Below, piece by piece: positions 24,905-33,662 of a stretch of DNA of 35,389 nt. Source of the stretch: Pseudomonas ceruminis (GTDB taxonomy: Bacteria > Pseudomonadota > Gammaproteobacteria > Pseudomonadales > Pseudomonadaceae). Positions within the stretch are counted from its first letter, which is position 1. Each line of letters begins with the position of its first letter. The stretch spans positions 1-35,389 of the forward strand of contig NZ_BQHW01000041.1 in assembly GCF_021602025.1 (NCBI RefSeq). The letters are read 5' to 3'. The position numbers and the translations under genes were made by a program. The notes beneath the pieces were generated by a model that worked only from the letters and a program-made list of their open reading frames with translations, was not told the origin of the DNA and ran no database searches.

Positions 24905-25102
24905 ATGCAAGTGTTCAACGTACAGGGCATGACCTGTGGCCATTGCGTGAAGGCTGTAACCCGCGCGTTGCAGGAGCAGGATGCGCAGGCGCAGGTGGAC
25001 GTCGACCTGGCTGCCAGGCAGGTGCGCGTACAGAGCAGCCTGGCGGTGGAGCAGGTACTGGCTGCCCTCCGTGAGGAAGGTTACCAGGCCGAGGTTGCCT
25101 GA
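24905..25102 (+). CDS. copZ: copper chaperone CopZ
   Basis: A 65-residue HMA-domain metallochaperone that carries Cu(I) in the cytoplasm and passes it to CopA. Motif GMTCGHC gives ligands C11 and C14, with His13 between them as in many CopZ proteins. The fold pattern (beta-alpha-beta-beta-alpha-beta) fits the whole length. The ATG at 24905 follows an AAAGGAGG ribosome site; a longer reading frame is open upstream but would include the promoter. It is transcribed away from copA and the secreted protein gene, with its own CueR-type promoter. Confidence 0.93.
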   Translation: MQVFNVQGMTCGHCVKAVTRALQEQDAQAQVDVDLAARQVRVQSSLAVEQVLAALREEGYQAEVA

Positions 25103-25111
25103 CGCAGGCAC

Positions 25112-25157
25112 GGGCCGCCCTTGCGGCCCACTCGCGCAGCCATGATGCGGCTGTTTT
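25112..25157 (+). terminator. hairpins after copZ
   Basis: GGGCCGC-CCTT-GCGGCCC (25112-25129) is a perfect 7-base stem with a tetraloop, ten bases past the copZ stop. A second, weaker stem CAGCC...GGCTG (25137-25153) runs into TTTT (25154-25157). Together they probably stop copZ transcription before the exporter gene. Confidence 0.6.
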
Positions 25158-25233
25158 GTTGCAAAGGTTTTCATGCTGATGGCGTCCACTGCAGGTAGAC
25201 TTACGCACTTGCTTAGCCTGCTATGGATTCCTG

Positions 25234-26415
25234 ATGAACCTGCGAATGGTGCTGATCCTGGGCGCATTGAGTGCGTTCGGGCCGCTGGCGATTGACTTTT
25301 ACCTGCCTGCCTTCCCGGCCATGGCGCAGGCATTCGCCACCGATGAAAAACATGTCCAGGCCACCTTGGCCGCCTACTTTCTGGGCCTCTCGCTGGGGCA
25401 GTTGGCATACGGGCCAATGGCGGACCGCTTCGGCCGGCGTAAACCGCTGCTGTTCGGGGTGGCGCTGTTCACCCTGGCGTCATTGGCATGCGCCTATGCG
25501 CCTAACCTCGACACGCTGATCCTGGCGCGCTTTGTTCAGGCATTGGGCGGCTGTGCGGGCATGGTGCTGTCGCGGGCCATCGTCAGCGATAAATGCGACC
25601 CGGTGGCGTCGGCCAAAGTGTTCTCGCAACTGATGCTGGTGATGGGGTTGGCGCCGATCCTCGCGCCAATGCTCGGCGGTGTGCTGGTGAACCTGGCCGG
25701 GTGGCAGTCGATTTTCCTCGCGCTGAGCCTGTTCAGTGCGGCGTGCCTGCTGGCTGTTGGCCTGGGGTTGCCCGAGAGCCTGCCCGCGCACATGCCACGG
25801 CCACCGTTGTCGGGGGCTCTGCGCCAATACCTGCGGCTGTTTGCCGATCGGGTATTCATCGGCCATGCGCTGACAGGCGGCATCGCTATCGCGGGGATGT
25901 TTGCCTACATCGCCGGTTCGCCTTTCGTGTTTATCAAGCTCTATGGCGTACCTGCGGAACACTATGGCTGGCTGTTCGGTACCAATGCGGCGGGCTTCAT
26001 TCTGGTGGCGCAGATCAATGCGCGGCTGCTGGCCAAGCGCGGCCCGGCGTTCCTGCTGGTGCGGGCGGTCTGGCTCTACCTGGCGGCGGGGTTGGTATTG
26101 CTGGGGGTCGCGGCACTACGGCCGACGCAGTTGTGGCCACTGCTGGTACCGCTGTTCGTCTGCATCGCCAGCCTGGGTTGCATCATCCCCAATGCTGCGG
26201 CCTGCGCCATGAGTGGCCAGGGCGCACGGGCGGGCAGTGCATCGGCATTGATGGGCTGCCTGCAGTTCAGCGTCGCCGCCGGTGCGGCAGCCTTGGTCGG
26301 CTTGCTGCACGATGGCAGCGCGGTGCCCATGACGCTGGTGATCAGCCTGTGCGGCACACTGGTCGTCAGTGTCGCACTGCTGACCCGGCGTCTGCAGGCC
26401 ACGCGTCCGGCATGA
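25234..26415 (+). CDS. Bcr/CflA family multidrug efflux MFS transporter
   Basis: A 393-residue drug:H+ antiporter of the 12-helix MFS class. The first helix holds LGALSAFGPLAIDFYLPAFP, the Bcr/CflA signature with an acidic Asp within the membrane. The loop 2-3 motif is GQLAYGPMADRFGRRKPLL (about 52-70), the classic MFS motif A, and motif C-like glycines lie in helix 5 (MGLAPILAPMLGG). Substrates in relatives include chloramphenicol, bicyclomycin and sulphonamides, but none can be assigned. The start at 25234 follows a weak ribosome site (GGATTCCTG). It is same-strand after copZ but separated by terminator-like stems, and its 3' end overlaps a small convergent gene by 50 bases. Confidence 0.9.
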   Translation: MNLRMVLILGALSAFGPLAIDFYLPAFPAMAQAFATDEKHVQATLAAYFLGLSLGQLAYGPMADRFGRRKPLLFGVALFTLASLACAYAPNLDTLILARFVQALGGCAGMVLSRAIVSDKCDPVASAKVFSQLMLVMGLAPILAPMLGGVLVNLAGWQSIFLALSLFSAACLLAVGLGLPESLPAHMPRPPLSGALRQYLRLFADRVFIGHALTGGIAIAGMFAYIAGSPFVFIKLYGVPAEHYGWLFGTNAAGFILVAQINARLLAKRGPAFLLVRAVWLYLAAGLVLLGVAALRPTQLWPLLVPLFVCIASLGCIIPNAAACAMSGQGARAGSASALMGCLQFSVAAGAAALVGLLHDGSAVPMTLVISLCGTLVVSVALLTRRLQATRPA

Positions 26416-26563
26416 GCGGGTGAGGGGCTTGCAGGCGAGTTTCCAGGGTGGCGACGAAGGCACGCGCTTCGGCCTCGCTGCGGAAACTCACCACATGCTG
26501 ATCGAGCCTTACCTGCCAGGGGCAGTTAGGGTTGCGGTCGGACGTACTGACGACAATCTTCAT
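26366..26563 (-). CDS. small hypothetical protein, convergent overlap with the exporter gene
   Basis: A 65-residue protein (MKIVVSTSDRNPNCPWQVRL...) with a strong ribosome site (GGAGG, 8 bases before the ATG at 26563). The first about 48 residues have the look of a compact folded domain: VVSTSDRNP, then WQVRLDQHVVSFRSEAEARAFVATLE, a strand-strand-helix pattern similar to small DUF2188-like proteins. The tail is Pro/Ala-rich and lies antisense to the last 50 bases of the exporter gene. No function is recognised. It has no partner on its strand. Confidence 0.6.
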   Translation of the reverse strand: MKIVVSTSDRNPNCPWQVRLDQHVVSFRSEAEARAFVATLETRLQAPHPLMPDAWPADAGSAVRH

Positions 26564-27080
26564 CGCGGCATGCCTCCGATTACGGGTGAGAGCGGATCAA
26601 GTGTAGCGCTATAGCCACCCAACGCCATGGTCCGTATGAGTCGCCTGACTGGCGGTCAGGACAACGCCGTGCGACCGGTCGGAAGTTTCCAGATGCACAC
26701 GCCACGCATGTCGAAGCTTCGCTTTAGTTTGCGCTATTTGGGGAACGTGTCTGTCAGCAGAGTCTCTCGCCTTGTCGGGCCATCTTTCCTCCTGCGCTGT
26801 TGCTTCCCCTCTGGGCTGCGGCCTTGTGTAAATCCCGCCAGGCAGAGTGCGCGTTACCGACCCGAATAATTCGCGCAAGGGTCACCCTACCCAGCCCCTT
26901 GGCCTTTTTATGCGGTGAGCAGAGGTACCGAACAGCGCGCGTGCGCGGCTTATACTGGCCCAGGTGTCAGCGGTTCCAAGGCGGTTGCTTGTCGCGGGCC
27001 GGCAGCGGCTGGGTGGTGATCGGTGTTGCCAAGGTTGGCTATTGGAAATCAGATGTGATCTTGCAGGGAGTTAGAGGGAC
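26564..27080. other. about 520-base spacer without a recognised gene
   Basis: Between the small convergent gene and the ArsR-like gene. Open frames on both strands (26627-26869 plus and 26609-26878 minus) lack a ribosome site and look non-coding. A TATACT hexamer at 26951-26956 is a possible -10 for the ArsR-like gene, but without a good -35. No tRNA, strong terminator or long repeat was seen. The length is unusual for this otherwise tight region, so a small RNA or a decayed gene is possible but not shown. Confidence 0.5.
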
Positions 27081-27788
27081 ATGAATGCAGTCAGCAGTAT
27101 CAGTCAGATTGCCGGCCTGATGGCCGACCCCAAGCGCAGTGCGATGTTGTGGGCCCTGATCGATGGCACGCCGCGGCCTACCGATGAATTGGCGATGATA
27201 ACCGGCTTGACCTCATCTTCTGCCTGCGCCCACTTGTCACTGCTGTCCTCGGCAGGCCTGCTCAGGCTCGAGGCACGCGGGCGCAAGCGCTACTTCAGGT
27301 TGGCCACCCCCCAAGTCGGTGCGGCCGTCGAAGCCCTGGCCAGCGTGCAGCTTGGCAGTGATGCAATACAGCGGCCGGCGCCATTACAGATGCCGATGTC
27401 CATGCGCAGGGCCCGTCGTTGTGGCGAACACCTGGGCGGCGAGCTGGCCAGTGAGCTTTATCATCGCCTGGTGGCGGCGGGGTGGCTCGAGGGCTACGAG
27501 GGCCGGTTGATGGTCACTGAACAGGGCCGTAGACAGTTGGCGAGCATAGGCGTCTACATCGATGCGTTGGCACCACAGCAACAGCGGGGCTGCGTGATCT
27601 GCCATTGCAGCGAGTGGAGTGATCAAGGGCCGCACCTTGGCGGTAGCCTCGGGCAGGCATTGCTCAAACTGTTCCTGCAGTCGGGGTGGATACGCGAGTC
27701 GCAAGGGACGCGAGCGCTGCAGATATCGGCCGAAGGCGTTCAGCAGATCAACCGCATCGCCCGCGTCGAAGCGTTGCAGGTCGGGTGA
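27081..27788 (+). CDS. ArsR-family HTH regulator with a C-terminal Cys-containing domain
   Basis: A 235-residue protein. Residues about 5-85 form an ArsR-type winged helix (AGLMADPKRSAMLWALIDG, recognition region TSSSACAHLSLLSSAGLLRL, wing EARGRKRYFRLA). A normal ArsR protein is about 100-120 residues, so over half is extra. The C-terminal part contains two short helix-wing repeats of similar form (SELYHRLVAAGWLEGYEGRLMVTEQGRRQL and LLKLFLQSGWIRESQGTRALQISAEGVQQI, taken in parts) and, between them, CVICHCSEW (C171, C174, C176) followed by PHLGGSLG. The classic ArsR metal box ELCVCDL is absent. Members with this tail exist in Pseudomonas and relatives, but their ligands are not known to me. 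A ribosome site GAGGGAC lies just ahead of the ATG. It is convergent with the deaminase gene. Confidence 0.8.
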   Translation: MNAVSSISQIAGLMADPKRSAMLWALIDGTPRPTDELAMITGLTSSSACAHLSLLSSAGLLRLEARGRKRYFRLATPQVGAAVEALASVQLGSDAIQRPAPLQMPMSMRRARRCGEHLGGELASELYHRLVAAGWLEGYEGRLMVTEQGRRQLASIGVYIDALAPQQQRGCVICHCSEWSDQGPHLGGSLGQALLKLFLQSGWIRESQGTRALQISAEGVQQINRIARVEALQVG

Positions 27789-27807
27789 CTGCAACGCTGT
27801 GTAACGG

Positions 27808-28860
<1,053 letters not shown>

Positions 28861-29547
28861 TCACCAAATCAGAGCGTCGCCTTTGTAGTTGATGAAGCGC
28901 AGGCCGCCTTTGCCGCTCTGTGCCTTGATCTGCTCGAGCATGCCATGGGTGCTGGTGGCTACATCGATTTCTGCATTTTCACCGCCCATGTCGGTCTTCA
29001 CCCAGCCAGGGTGCAGTGCCAGTACGCACAGGTCAGGGCGTTGCAGGTCGACCACGAAGCTGTTGATCATCGAGTTCAAGGCTGCTTTGCTGGCTTTGTA
29101 CAGGCAGATTTCGCCACCGTCGGGAATGGTTACGCTGCCTAGGATCGAGCTCATGAATGCCAGCACGCCGCTGCCCTCACGTACTTGGCCGACCAGGCGG
29201 CGAGCGACGCGGATGGGCGCTACGGCGTTGGTCATGAACAGGTCAGCCACTTCGCTGGGCTTTACGCTTTCCAGGTCCTGCGGCAGGGGGCCCATGACAC
29301 CGGCATTGATGAACACCAGGTCGAATACCTCGCCGTGCAGGCGCTGTTTCAAGCCATCGAGCTGGGCGGTGTCGTTCATCTCCAGCTGTTCGATGCGTAC
29401 GCCGGGCACAGCGTGGAGTGCCCCGGGTTTGCTGGGGTCGCGTACGGTGGCGGTGACGTTCCAGCCGTCTTCGTGCAGACGCTCCACCAAGCCCAGGCCC
29501 AAGCCGCGGGAGGCACCGATGATGAGGGCAGTTCTCGAAGTAGCCAT
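28861..29547 (-). CDS. short-chain dehydrogenase/reductase (CsgA-like, classical SDR)
   Basis: A 228-residue NAD(P)-dependent oxidoreductase. The cofactor loop is GASRGLGLG (about 9-17), with a T-V-R-D segment after strand 2, the NAG motif (INAGVMG) and catalytic Ser in SSILGSV, then YKASK (Tyr/Lys). The start is the ATG at 29547, with AGGA eight bases upstream; a GTG two codons earlier is too close to the ribosome site. Best family fit is the SDR group near C-factor/CsgA and sniffer-type carbonyl reductases, whose substrates vary widely. It is upstream of the adenine deaminase gene on the same strand; a metabolic link is not evident. Confidence 0.88.
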   Translation of the reverse strand: MATSRTALIIGASRGLGLGLVERLHEDGWNVTATVRDPSKPGALHAVPGVRIEQLEMNDTAQLDGLKQRLHGEVFDLVFINAGVMGPLPQDLESVKPSEVADLFMTNAVAPIRVARRLVGQVREGSGVLAFMSSILGSVTIPDGGEICLYKASKAALNSMINSFVVDLQRPDLCVLALHPGWVKTDMGGENAEIDVATSTHGMLEQIKAQSGKGGLRFINYKGDALIW

Positions 29548-29689
29548 AGCCACATTCCTTTAACGCGACAGGGAAGAGGAAGTGAGCATACTGCAGAGTC
29601 GCTTTGTACGCCCGTGTTAAGGGTGGTTAAAAAATGATCACCTGCTCAAGGCCTTGTGCGGCCGGGCGCTTCGGCTGTTGGCTAACGGG

Positions 29690-29881
29690 TTATCCACAGG
29701 CTGTTCCACAGTAAATGTGCGCAAGCAGCGCTGAAACAGGGCAGGAACGCACGGTGGTTGGGGATAACTGTCAGGGGCTTCGCTGCTCGGGGCTGTCACC
29801 CAATAGTGATCAAAATATGTTCAATGGTCTGCGGGCCTTGATGCCTATGGGCTGCAGCAGAGTGCCCCAAGCTTATCCACA
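29690..29881. other. cluster of DnaA-box sequences in a 363-base spacer
   Basis: The spacer between the SDR gene and the YigZ-family gene (29548-29910) carries two perfect TTATCCACA boxes, at 29690-29698 and 29873-29881, both on the plus strand. A one-mismatch box TTATCCCCA lies on the minus strand at 29759-29767. An A/T-richer patch (about 29803-29825) sits between them. No recognised gene, and no dnaA, dnaN or gyrB, is adjacent, so this is not the chromosomal origin as normally arranged. The boxes may bind DnaA as a titration or regulatory site; chance is possible. Confidence 0.45.
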
Positions 29882-29910
29882 GGCAGGCCCACAGTTGTTG
29901 TGAGCAAAGA

Positions 29911-30495
29911 TCAGCATGTTTCGAGGAAGATCCGCCCGCGGCTAAGGTCTGCCAGCTGCTGTTGCAGCATGGGCACCTGCGCATCGCCCACTGCGAGTTG
30001 CAGGTCGACACCGTTGGCGGTGAACTGCTCGTCCAGCACCAGACCATCGGCCTCGGCCAGGCGCAACTTCACCAAGGCCAGCTCGCTGAATGTACAACTG
30101 CAGGTGAATTGGCTGCGTTGTACCAACAGCCTTTTCGGCGCCTGTTGCAGGCATTTGTTGGCGCCGCCGCCATAGGCGCGGGCCAGGCCACCGGTGCCCA
30201 ACTGAATACCACCATACCAGCGGATCACCAGTACCACGACCTGGTCGCAGTCCTGGGCCTCGATGGCCGCCAGGATCGGCCGACCGGCCGTGCCTCCGGG
30301 TTCGCCGTCATCGCTGCTGCGGTACTGGGCACCGAGCTTCCAGGCCCAGCAGTTGTGGGTGGCGGCCAGGTCGCTGTGGCGCTCGATGAAACTCATCGCC
30401 TCGGCGGCGCTGGAAATCGGGCCCGCGAGGGTGATGAAACGGCTCTTGCGGATTTCCTCGCGAAACTCGCAGAGGTCGAGCAGGGTAGATGGCAT
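29911..30495 (-). CDS. YigZ/IMPACT family protein (UPF0029)
   Basis: A 194-residue protein with the IMPACT N-terminal domain (about 10-120: KSRFITLAGPISSAAEAMSF, then DDGEPGGTAGRPIL and VIRWYGGIQLGTGGLARAYG). A small C-terminal domain (DUF1949-like, about 130-190) follows. Family members are conserved, YigZ of E. coli having a known structure but no settled biochemical role; eukaryotic IMPACT binds GCN1. The start ATG at 30495 lies nine bases after the stop of the RutR-like gene, so the two are probably co-transcribed. The ribosome site is weak, consistent with coupled translation. Confidence 0.9.
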   Translation of the reverse strand: MPSTLLDLCEFREEIRKSRFITLAGPISSAAEAMSFIERHSDLAATHNCWAWKLGAQYRSSDDGEPGGTAGRPILAAIEAQDCDQVVVLVIRWYGGIQLGTGGLARAYGGGANKCLQQAPKRLLVQRSQFTCSCTFSELALVKLRLAEADGLVLDEQFTANGVDLQLAVGDAQVPMLQQQLADLSRGRIFLETC

Positions 30496-30504
30496 ATAGA
30501 AAAG

Positions 30505-31167
30505 TCAGGCGCTCGGCGTGATGCCGCAGCCCTTGAGAATGATGTGGATAAGGTTGCTGCTGGCGTCTTCCATGTCTTGCTTGGTCAGGCGGCTGCGGCC
30601 TGTGACCTGGCAGATCTGGGTGGCGAAGTCGGCATAGTGCTGGGTGCTGCCCCACAGCAGGAAGATCAGGTGTACCGGGTCGACCGGGTCCATCTTCCCC
30701 GCCTCGATCCAGGCTTGGAACACCGCAGCCCGGCCGCGGAACCACTCGCGATAGTCGGCACTGAAGTATTCGGTCAGGCAATTGCCGCCGCTGATCACCT
30801 CCATCGCGAAGATCCGTGAAGCCTGTGGGTTGCGGCGGGAGAACTCCATTTTGGTGCGGATGTACTGGCTCAGCGCCGCCGCCGGGTCGTCCTCGACGCT
30901 CAAGGCGTTGAAGGTGCTATCCCACAGCTCGATGATGTTGCTCAGTACAGCGATATACAGGCCGAGTTTGTTGGTGAAGTAATAATGCAGGTTGGCCTTG
31001 GGCAAGCCGGCCTTCAGCGCGATGGTGTTCATGCTGGTGCCCTTGAACCCATGGCGGGCGAATTCGTCCTCGGCGGCCTGGATGATGGCCTGTTCGTTCT
31101 TCTGGCGGATGCGGCCGGCGGGCTTGCCCGAGGCGGAAAGGCGATGCGCAGGGACTTCTAGGGTCAT
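30505..31167 (-). CDS. TetR family regulator, RutR-like
   Basis: A 220-residue repressor whose length and sequence run parallel to E. coli RutR, the uracil/thymine-sensing regulator. The HTH is at about 25-70 (IIQAAEDEFARHGFKGTSMN, then KANLHYYFTNKLGLYIAVL). The ligand domain shares RutR-like segments: YIRTKMEFSRRNPQASRIFAMEVISGG (in parts), WIEAGKMDPVDPVHLIFLLWGSTQHYADFA (in parts), and a closing helix. ATG 31167 was chosen because the HTH begins about 20 residues later; an upstream in-frame start is less likely. It is followed closely by the YigZ gene. In Pseudomonas, RutR-like (PydR-type) regulators control reductive pyrimidine catabolism; that function is inferred here. Confidence 0.85.
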   Translation of the reverse strand: MTLEVPAHRLSASGKPAGRIRQKNEQAIIQAAEDEFARHGFKGTSMNTIALKAGLPKANLHYYFTNKLGLYIAVLSNIIELWDSTFNALSVEDDPAAALSQYIRTKMEFSRRNPQASRIFAMEVISGGNCLTEYFSADYREWFRGRAAVFQAWIEAGKMDPVDPVHLIFLLWGSTQHYADFATQICQVTGRSRLTKQDMEDASSNLIHIILKGCGITPSA

Positions 31168-31257
31168 GGACGATTCCGAACAGGTCTGTGGCAACGGATG
31201 TCGGACAAGATTACCTTCCTGTGCACAAGTGACAAGCATTAGCGTCAGAAGCAGGCA

Positions 31258-32175
31258 TCAGCGTGTCGCTGCCAGGCTTTCGAGAAAACTTTCCAGCACC
31301 AGGTTCGGCCGCCGTCCTTTACGTGTTACCCAGCTCAGGCTCAGGTCATAGAAGCGCTGCGCAGGTTTGAGCGCGCGCAGGCGGCCCTGCTGGACCCAGA
31401 AGGTTGCGTAGTGGTCGGGCAGGTAGCCGATGTAGCGGCCGGTCAGGATCAAGAACGCCATGCCTTCACGGTCGGAGGCGCTGGCGGTGCAGTTCAGCGC
31501 CTGGTAATGGGCCTGGATATCGGCAGGCAAGCGGAAGGTCGGGGCGATCGCTTCCTGGCCGTTGAGGCGCACATCGTCGATCTGCTGGTCGTCTGCGTAG
31601 AACAGTGGGTGGCCGACGGCGCAGTACAGCAGCGAACGTTCACTGTACAACGGCTGGTATTCAAGGCCGGAGAGCGGGCTGGTCTGGGGCACCACGCCGA
31701 CATGCAGGCTACCGTCGAGCACGCCCTGCTCAACCTGGCTTGGCGCGATCATGCGGATCTGGATGCGCACATCCGGCCCGCGGTCCTTGAGCTCGGCCAG
31801 GGCATGGGTGATGCGCATGTGCGGCAGGGTCACCAGGTTATCGGTAAGGCCGATGTTCAGCTCGCCACGAAGGTGCTGGTGCAGGCCGTTGACTTCGGTA
31901 CGGAAGGTTTCCAATGCACTGAGCAGCTGCAGCGCCGAATGGTAGACCTCGCGCCCTTCCTCTGTGAGCGAGAAACCTGCGCGGCCCCGCTGGCACAGGC
32001 GCAGGCCGAGGCGTTGCTCAAGGTCGTTCATTTGCTGGCTGATGGCCGAGCGGCCAATACCCAGCACGTTCTCAGCGGCGGAGAAGCCACCGCATTCGAC
32101 TACGCTGCGGTAAATTTTCAGCAGGCGAATGTCGAAATCGCTGACTTGTGCGAGGGGGTCGGGGCGTCGGCTCAT
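31258..32175 (-). CDS. bauR: LysR family regulator of beta-alanine catabolism (BauR-like)
   Basis: A 305-residue LysR-type regulator. The N-terminal winged HTH spans about 14-75 (LLKIYRSVVECGGFSAAENVLGIGRSAISQQMNDLEQRLG, in parts). The periplasmic-binding-like effector domain covers about 105-300. It is divergent from the beta-alanine:pyruvate transaminase gene across 118 bases, the arrangement of P. aeruginosa bauR-bauA, in which BauR activates the pathway with beta-alanine. The start at 32175 is five bases from the first TTAG half-site of its putative operator, so autorepression is likely. The effector is inferred from neighbours. Confidence 0.85.
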   Translation of the reverse strand: MSRRPDPLAQVSDFDIRLLKIYRSVVECGGFSAAENVLGIGRSAISQQMNDLEQRLGLRLCQRGRAGFSLTEEGREVYHSALQLLSALETFRTEVNGLHQHLRGELNIGLTDNLVTLPHMRITHALAELKDRGPDVRIQIRMIAPSQVEQGVLDGSLHVGVVPQTSPLSGLEYQPLYSERSLLYCAVGHPLFYADDQQIDDVRLNGQEAIAPTFRLPADIQAHYQALNCTASASDREGMAFLILTGRYIGYLPDHYATFWVQQGRLRALKPAQRFYDLSLSWVTRKGRRPNLVLESFLESLAATR

Positions 32176-32179
32176 ATGT

Positions 32180-32205
32180 TTAGTCTTGCGCTAACTGAAG
32201 ATTAG
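32180..32205. promoter_or_regulatory. triple TTAG/CTAA half-site array, candidate BauR operator
   Basis: TTAG (32180-32183), CTAA (32191-32194) and TTAG (32202-32205) lie in alternating orientation with identical 7-base gaps, i.e. 11-base periodicity, one helical turn. TAGTCTTGCGCTA (32181-32193) is a LysR-box (T-N11-A). The array touches the bauR start region and lies about 90 bases upstream of the transaminase gene. Confidence 0.6.
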
Positions 32206-32293
32206 AAATGTAGGCTTTTTCAGACTTTATCCCCGTGCGAATTTAGCTGCAACAACATCCATCGTTGCCTAATCGTCTTCCGAGGAACCGCCG

Positions 32294-33640
32294 ATGAACA
32301 TGCCCGAAACCGCTCCCTCCGGTATTGCCAGCCAGCTCAAGCTGGATGCCCACTGGATGCCTTATACCGCCAACCGCAACTTCCACCGCGACCCGCGCCT
32401 GATCGTGGCGGCGCAAGGCAACTACCTGGTGGATGACAAGGGCCGCAAGATCTTCGACGCCCTGTCTGGCCTGTGGACCTGCGGCGCCGGGCATACCCGC
32501 AAGGAAATCACCGAGGCGGTCGCCCGCCAGGTCGGTACCCTGGACTACTCCCCGGCGTTCCAGTTCGGCCATCCACTGTCGTTCCAGCTGGCCGAGAAAA
32601 TTGCCGAGCTGACCCCTGGTGACCTGAACCATGTCTTCTATACCAACTCCGGTTCCGAGTGCGCCGACACCGCGCTGAAGATGGTCCGCGCTTACTGGCG
32701 CCTGAAAGGGCAGGCCACCAAGACCAAGATCATCGGCCGCGCCCGTGGCTACCACGGGGTGAACATCGCCGGTACCAGCCTGGGGGGCGTAAACGGCAAC
32801 CGCAAGATGTTTGGCCAGTTGCTGGATGTCGACCACCTGCCTCACACCGTGCTGCCGGTCAACGCCTACTCCAAGGGCATGCCGGAGGAGGGCGGTATCG
32901 CCCTGGCCGACGAAATGCTCAAGCTGATCGAGCTGCATGATGCCTCGAACATCGCTGCGGTAATCGTCGAGCCGCTGGCGGGCTCGGCAGGTGTACTGCC
33001 TCCGCCCAAGGGCTACCTCAAGCGCCTGCGCGAGATTTGCACCCAGCACAACATCCTGCTGATCTTCGATGAAGTGATCACTGGTTTCGGCCGCATGGGC
33101 GCCATGACCGGTGCCGAGGCCTTCGGCGTGACCCCGGACCTGATGTGCATCGCCAAGCAGGTTACCAACGGGGCCATCCCGATGGGCGCGGTGATCGCCA
33201 GCAGCGAGATCTACCAGACCTTCATGAACCAGCCGACGCCTGAGTACGCCGTGGAATTCCCACATGGCTATACCTATTCGGCTCACCCGGTCGCCTGCGC
33301 TGCCGGTATCGCGGCCCTGGACCTGCTGCAGAAAGAAAACCTGGTGCAGTCGGCTGCCGAACTGGCGCCGCACTTCGAGAAGTTGCTGCACGGTGTGAAA
33401 GGCACCAAGAACATTGTCGATATCCGCAACTACGGCCTGGCTGGCGCGATCCAGATCGCTGCCCGTGATGGTGATGCCATCGTTCGCCCGTATGAGGCGG
33501 CGATGAAGTTGTGGCAAGCCGGCTTCTATGTGCGCTTTGGTGGCGACACCCTGCAGTTCGGCCCAACGTTCAATACCACGCCGCAGGAACTGGACCGACT
33601 GTTCGACGCGGTGGGTGAGGCGCTGAACAAGATCGACTGA
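32294..33640 (+). CDS. bauA: beta-alanine:pyruvate transaminase (omega-amino acid aminotransferase)
   Basis: A 448-residue class III PLP aminotransferase, of the same length as the structurally known P. putida omega-amino acid:pyruvate transaminase and nearly identical to the sequence I recall for it. It converts beta-alanine + pyruvate to malonate semialdehyde + L-alanine; relatives also accept other omega-amines. PLP Lys288 lies in CIAKQVTNGAIPMG, FDEVITGFGRMG (about 258-269) binds the cofactor ring, and the SGSECADTALKM loop binds phosphate. ATG 32294 follows CGAGGAACCGCCG, a ribosome site with GAGGA. It forms an operon with the dehydrogenase downstream (73 bases) and is divergent from bauR. 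Also named aptA or oapT in some annotations. Confidence 0.96.
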   Translation: MNMPETAPSGIASQLKLDAHWMPYTANRNFHRDPRLIVAAQGNYLVDDKGRKIFDALSGLWTCGAGHTRKEITEAVARQVGTLDYSPAFQFGHPLSFQLAEKIAELTPGDLNHVFYTNSGSECADTALKMVRAYWRLKGQATKTKIIGRARGYHGVNIAGTSLGGVNGNRKMFGQLLDVDHLPHTVLPVNAYSKGMPEEGGIALADEMLKLIELHDASNIAAVIVEPLAGSAGVLPPPKGYLKRLREICTQHNILLIFDEVITGFGRMGAMTGAEAFGVTPDLMCIAKQVTNGAIPMGAVIASSEIYQTFMNQPTPEYAVEFPHGYTYSAHPVACAAGIAALDLLQKENLVQSAAELAPHFEKLLHGVKGTKNIVDIRNYGLAGAIQIAARDGDAIVRPYEAAMKLWQAGFYVRFGGDTLQFGPTFNTTPQELDRLFDAVGEALNKID

Positions 33641-33662
33641 TCTTTGCGATTTTGACGTAAGG

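Noticed and set aside
26609-26878. Possible small proteins on either strand in the half-kilobase spacer
   Set aside because: Starts are TTG or lack ribosome sites, the amino-acid composition is arbitrary, and neither shows a domain or membrane pattern.
29690-29881. DnaA boxes read as the chromosomal origin
   Set aside because: No dnaA, dnaN, rpmH or gyrB genes nearby and no AT-rich repeated 13-mers; only a secondary DnaA site is conceivable.
29715-29903. 62-codon open frame in the DnaA-box spacer
   Set aside because: No ribosome site and no plausible protein features; the frame crosses the second DnaA box.
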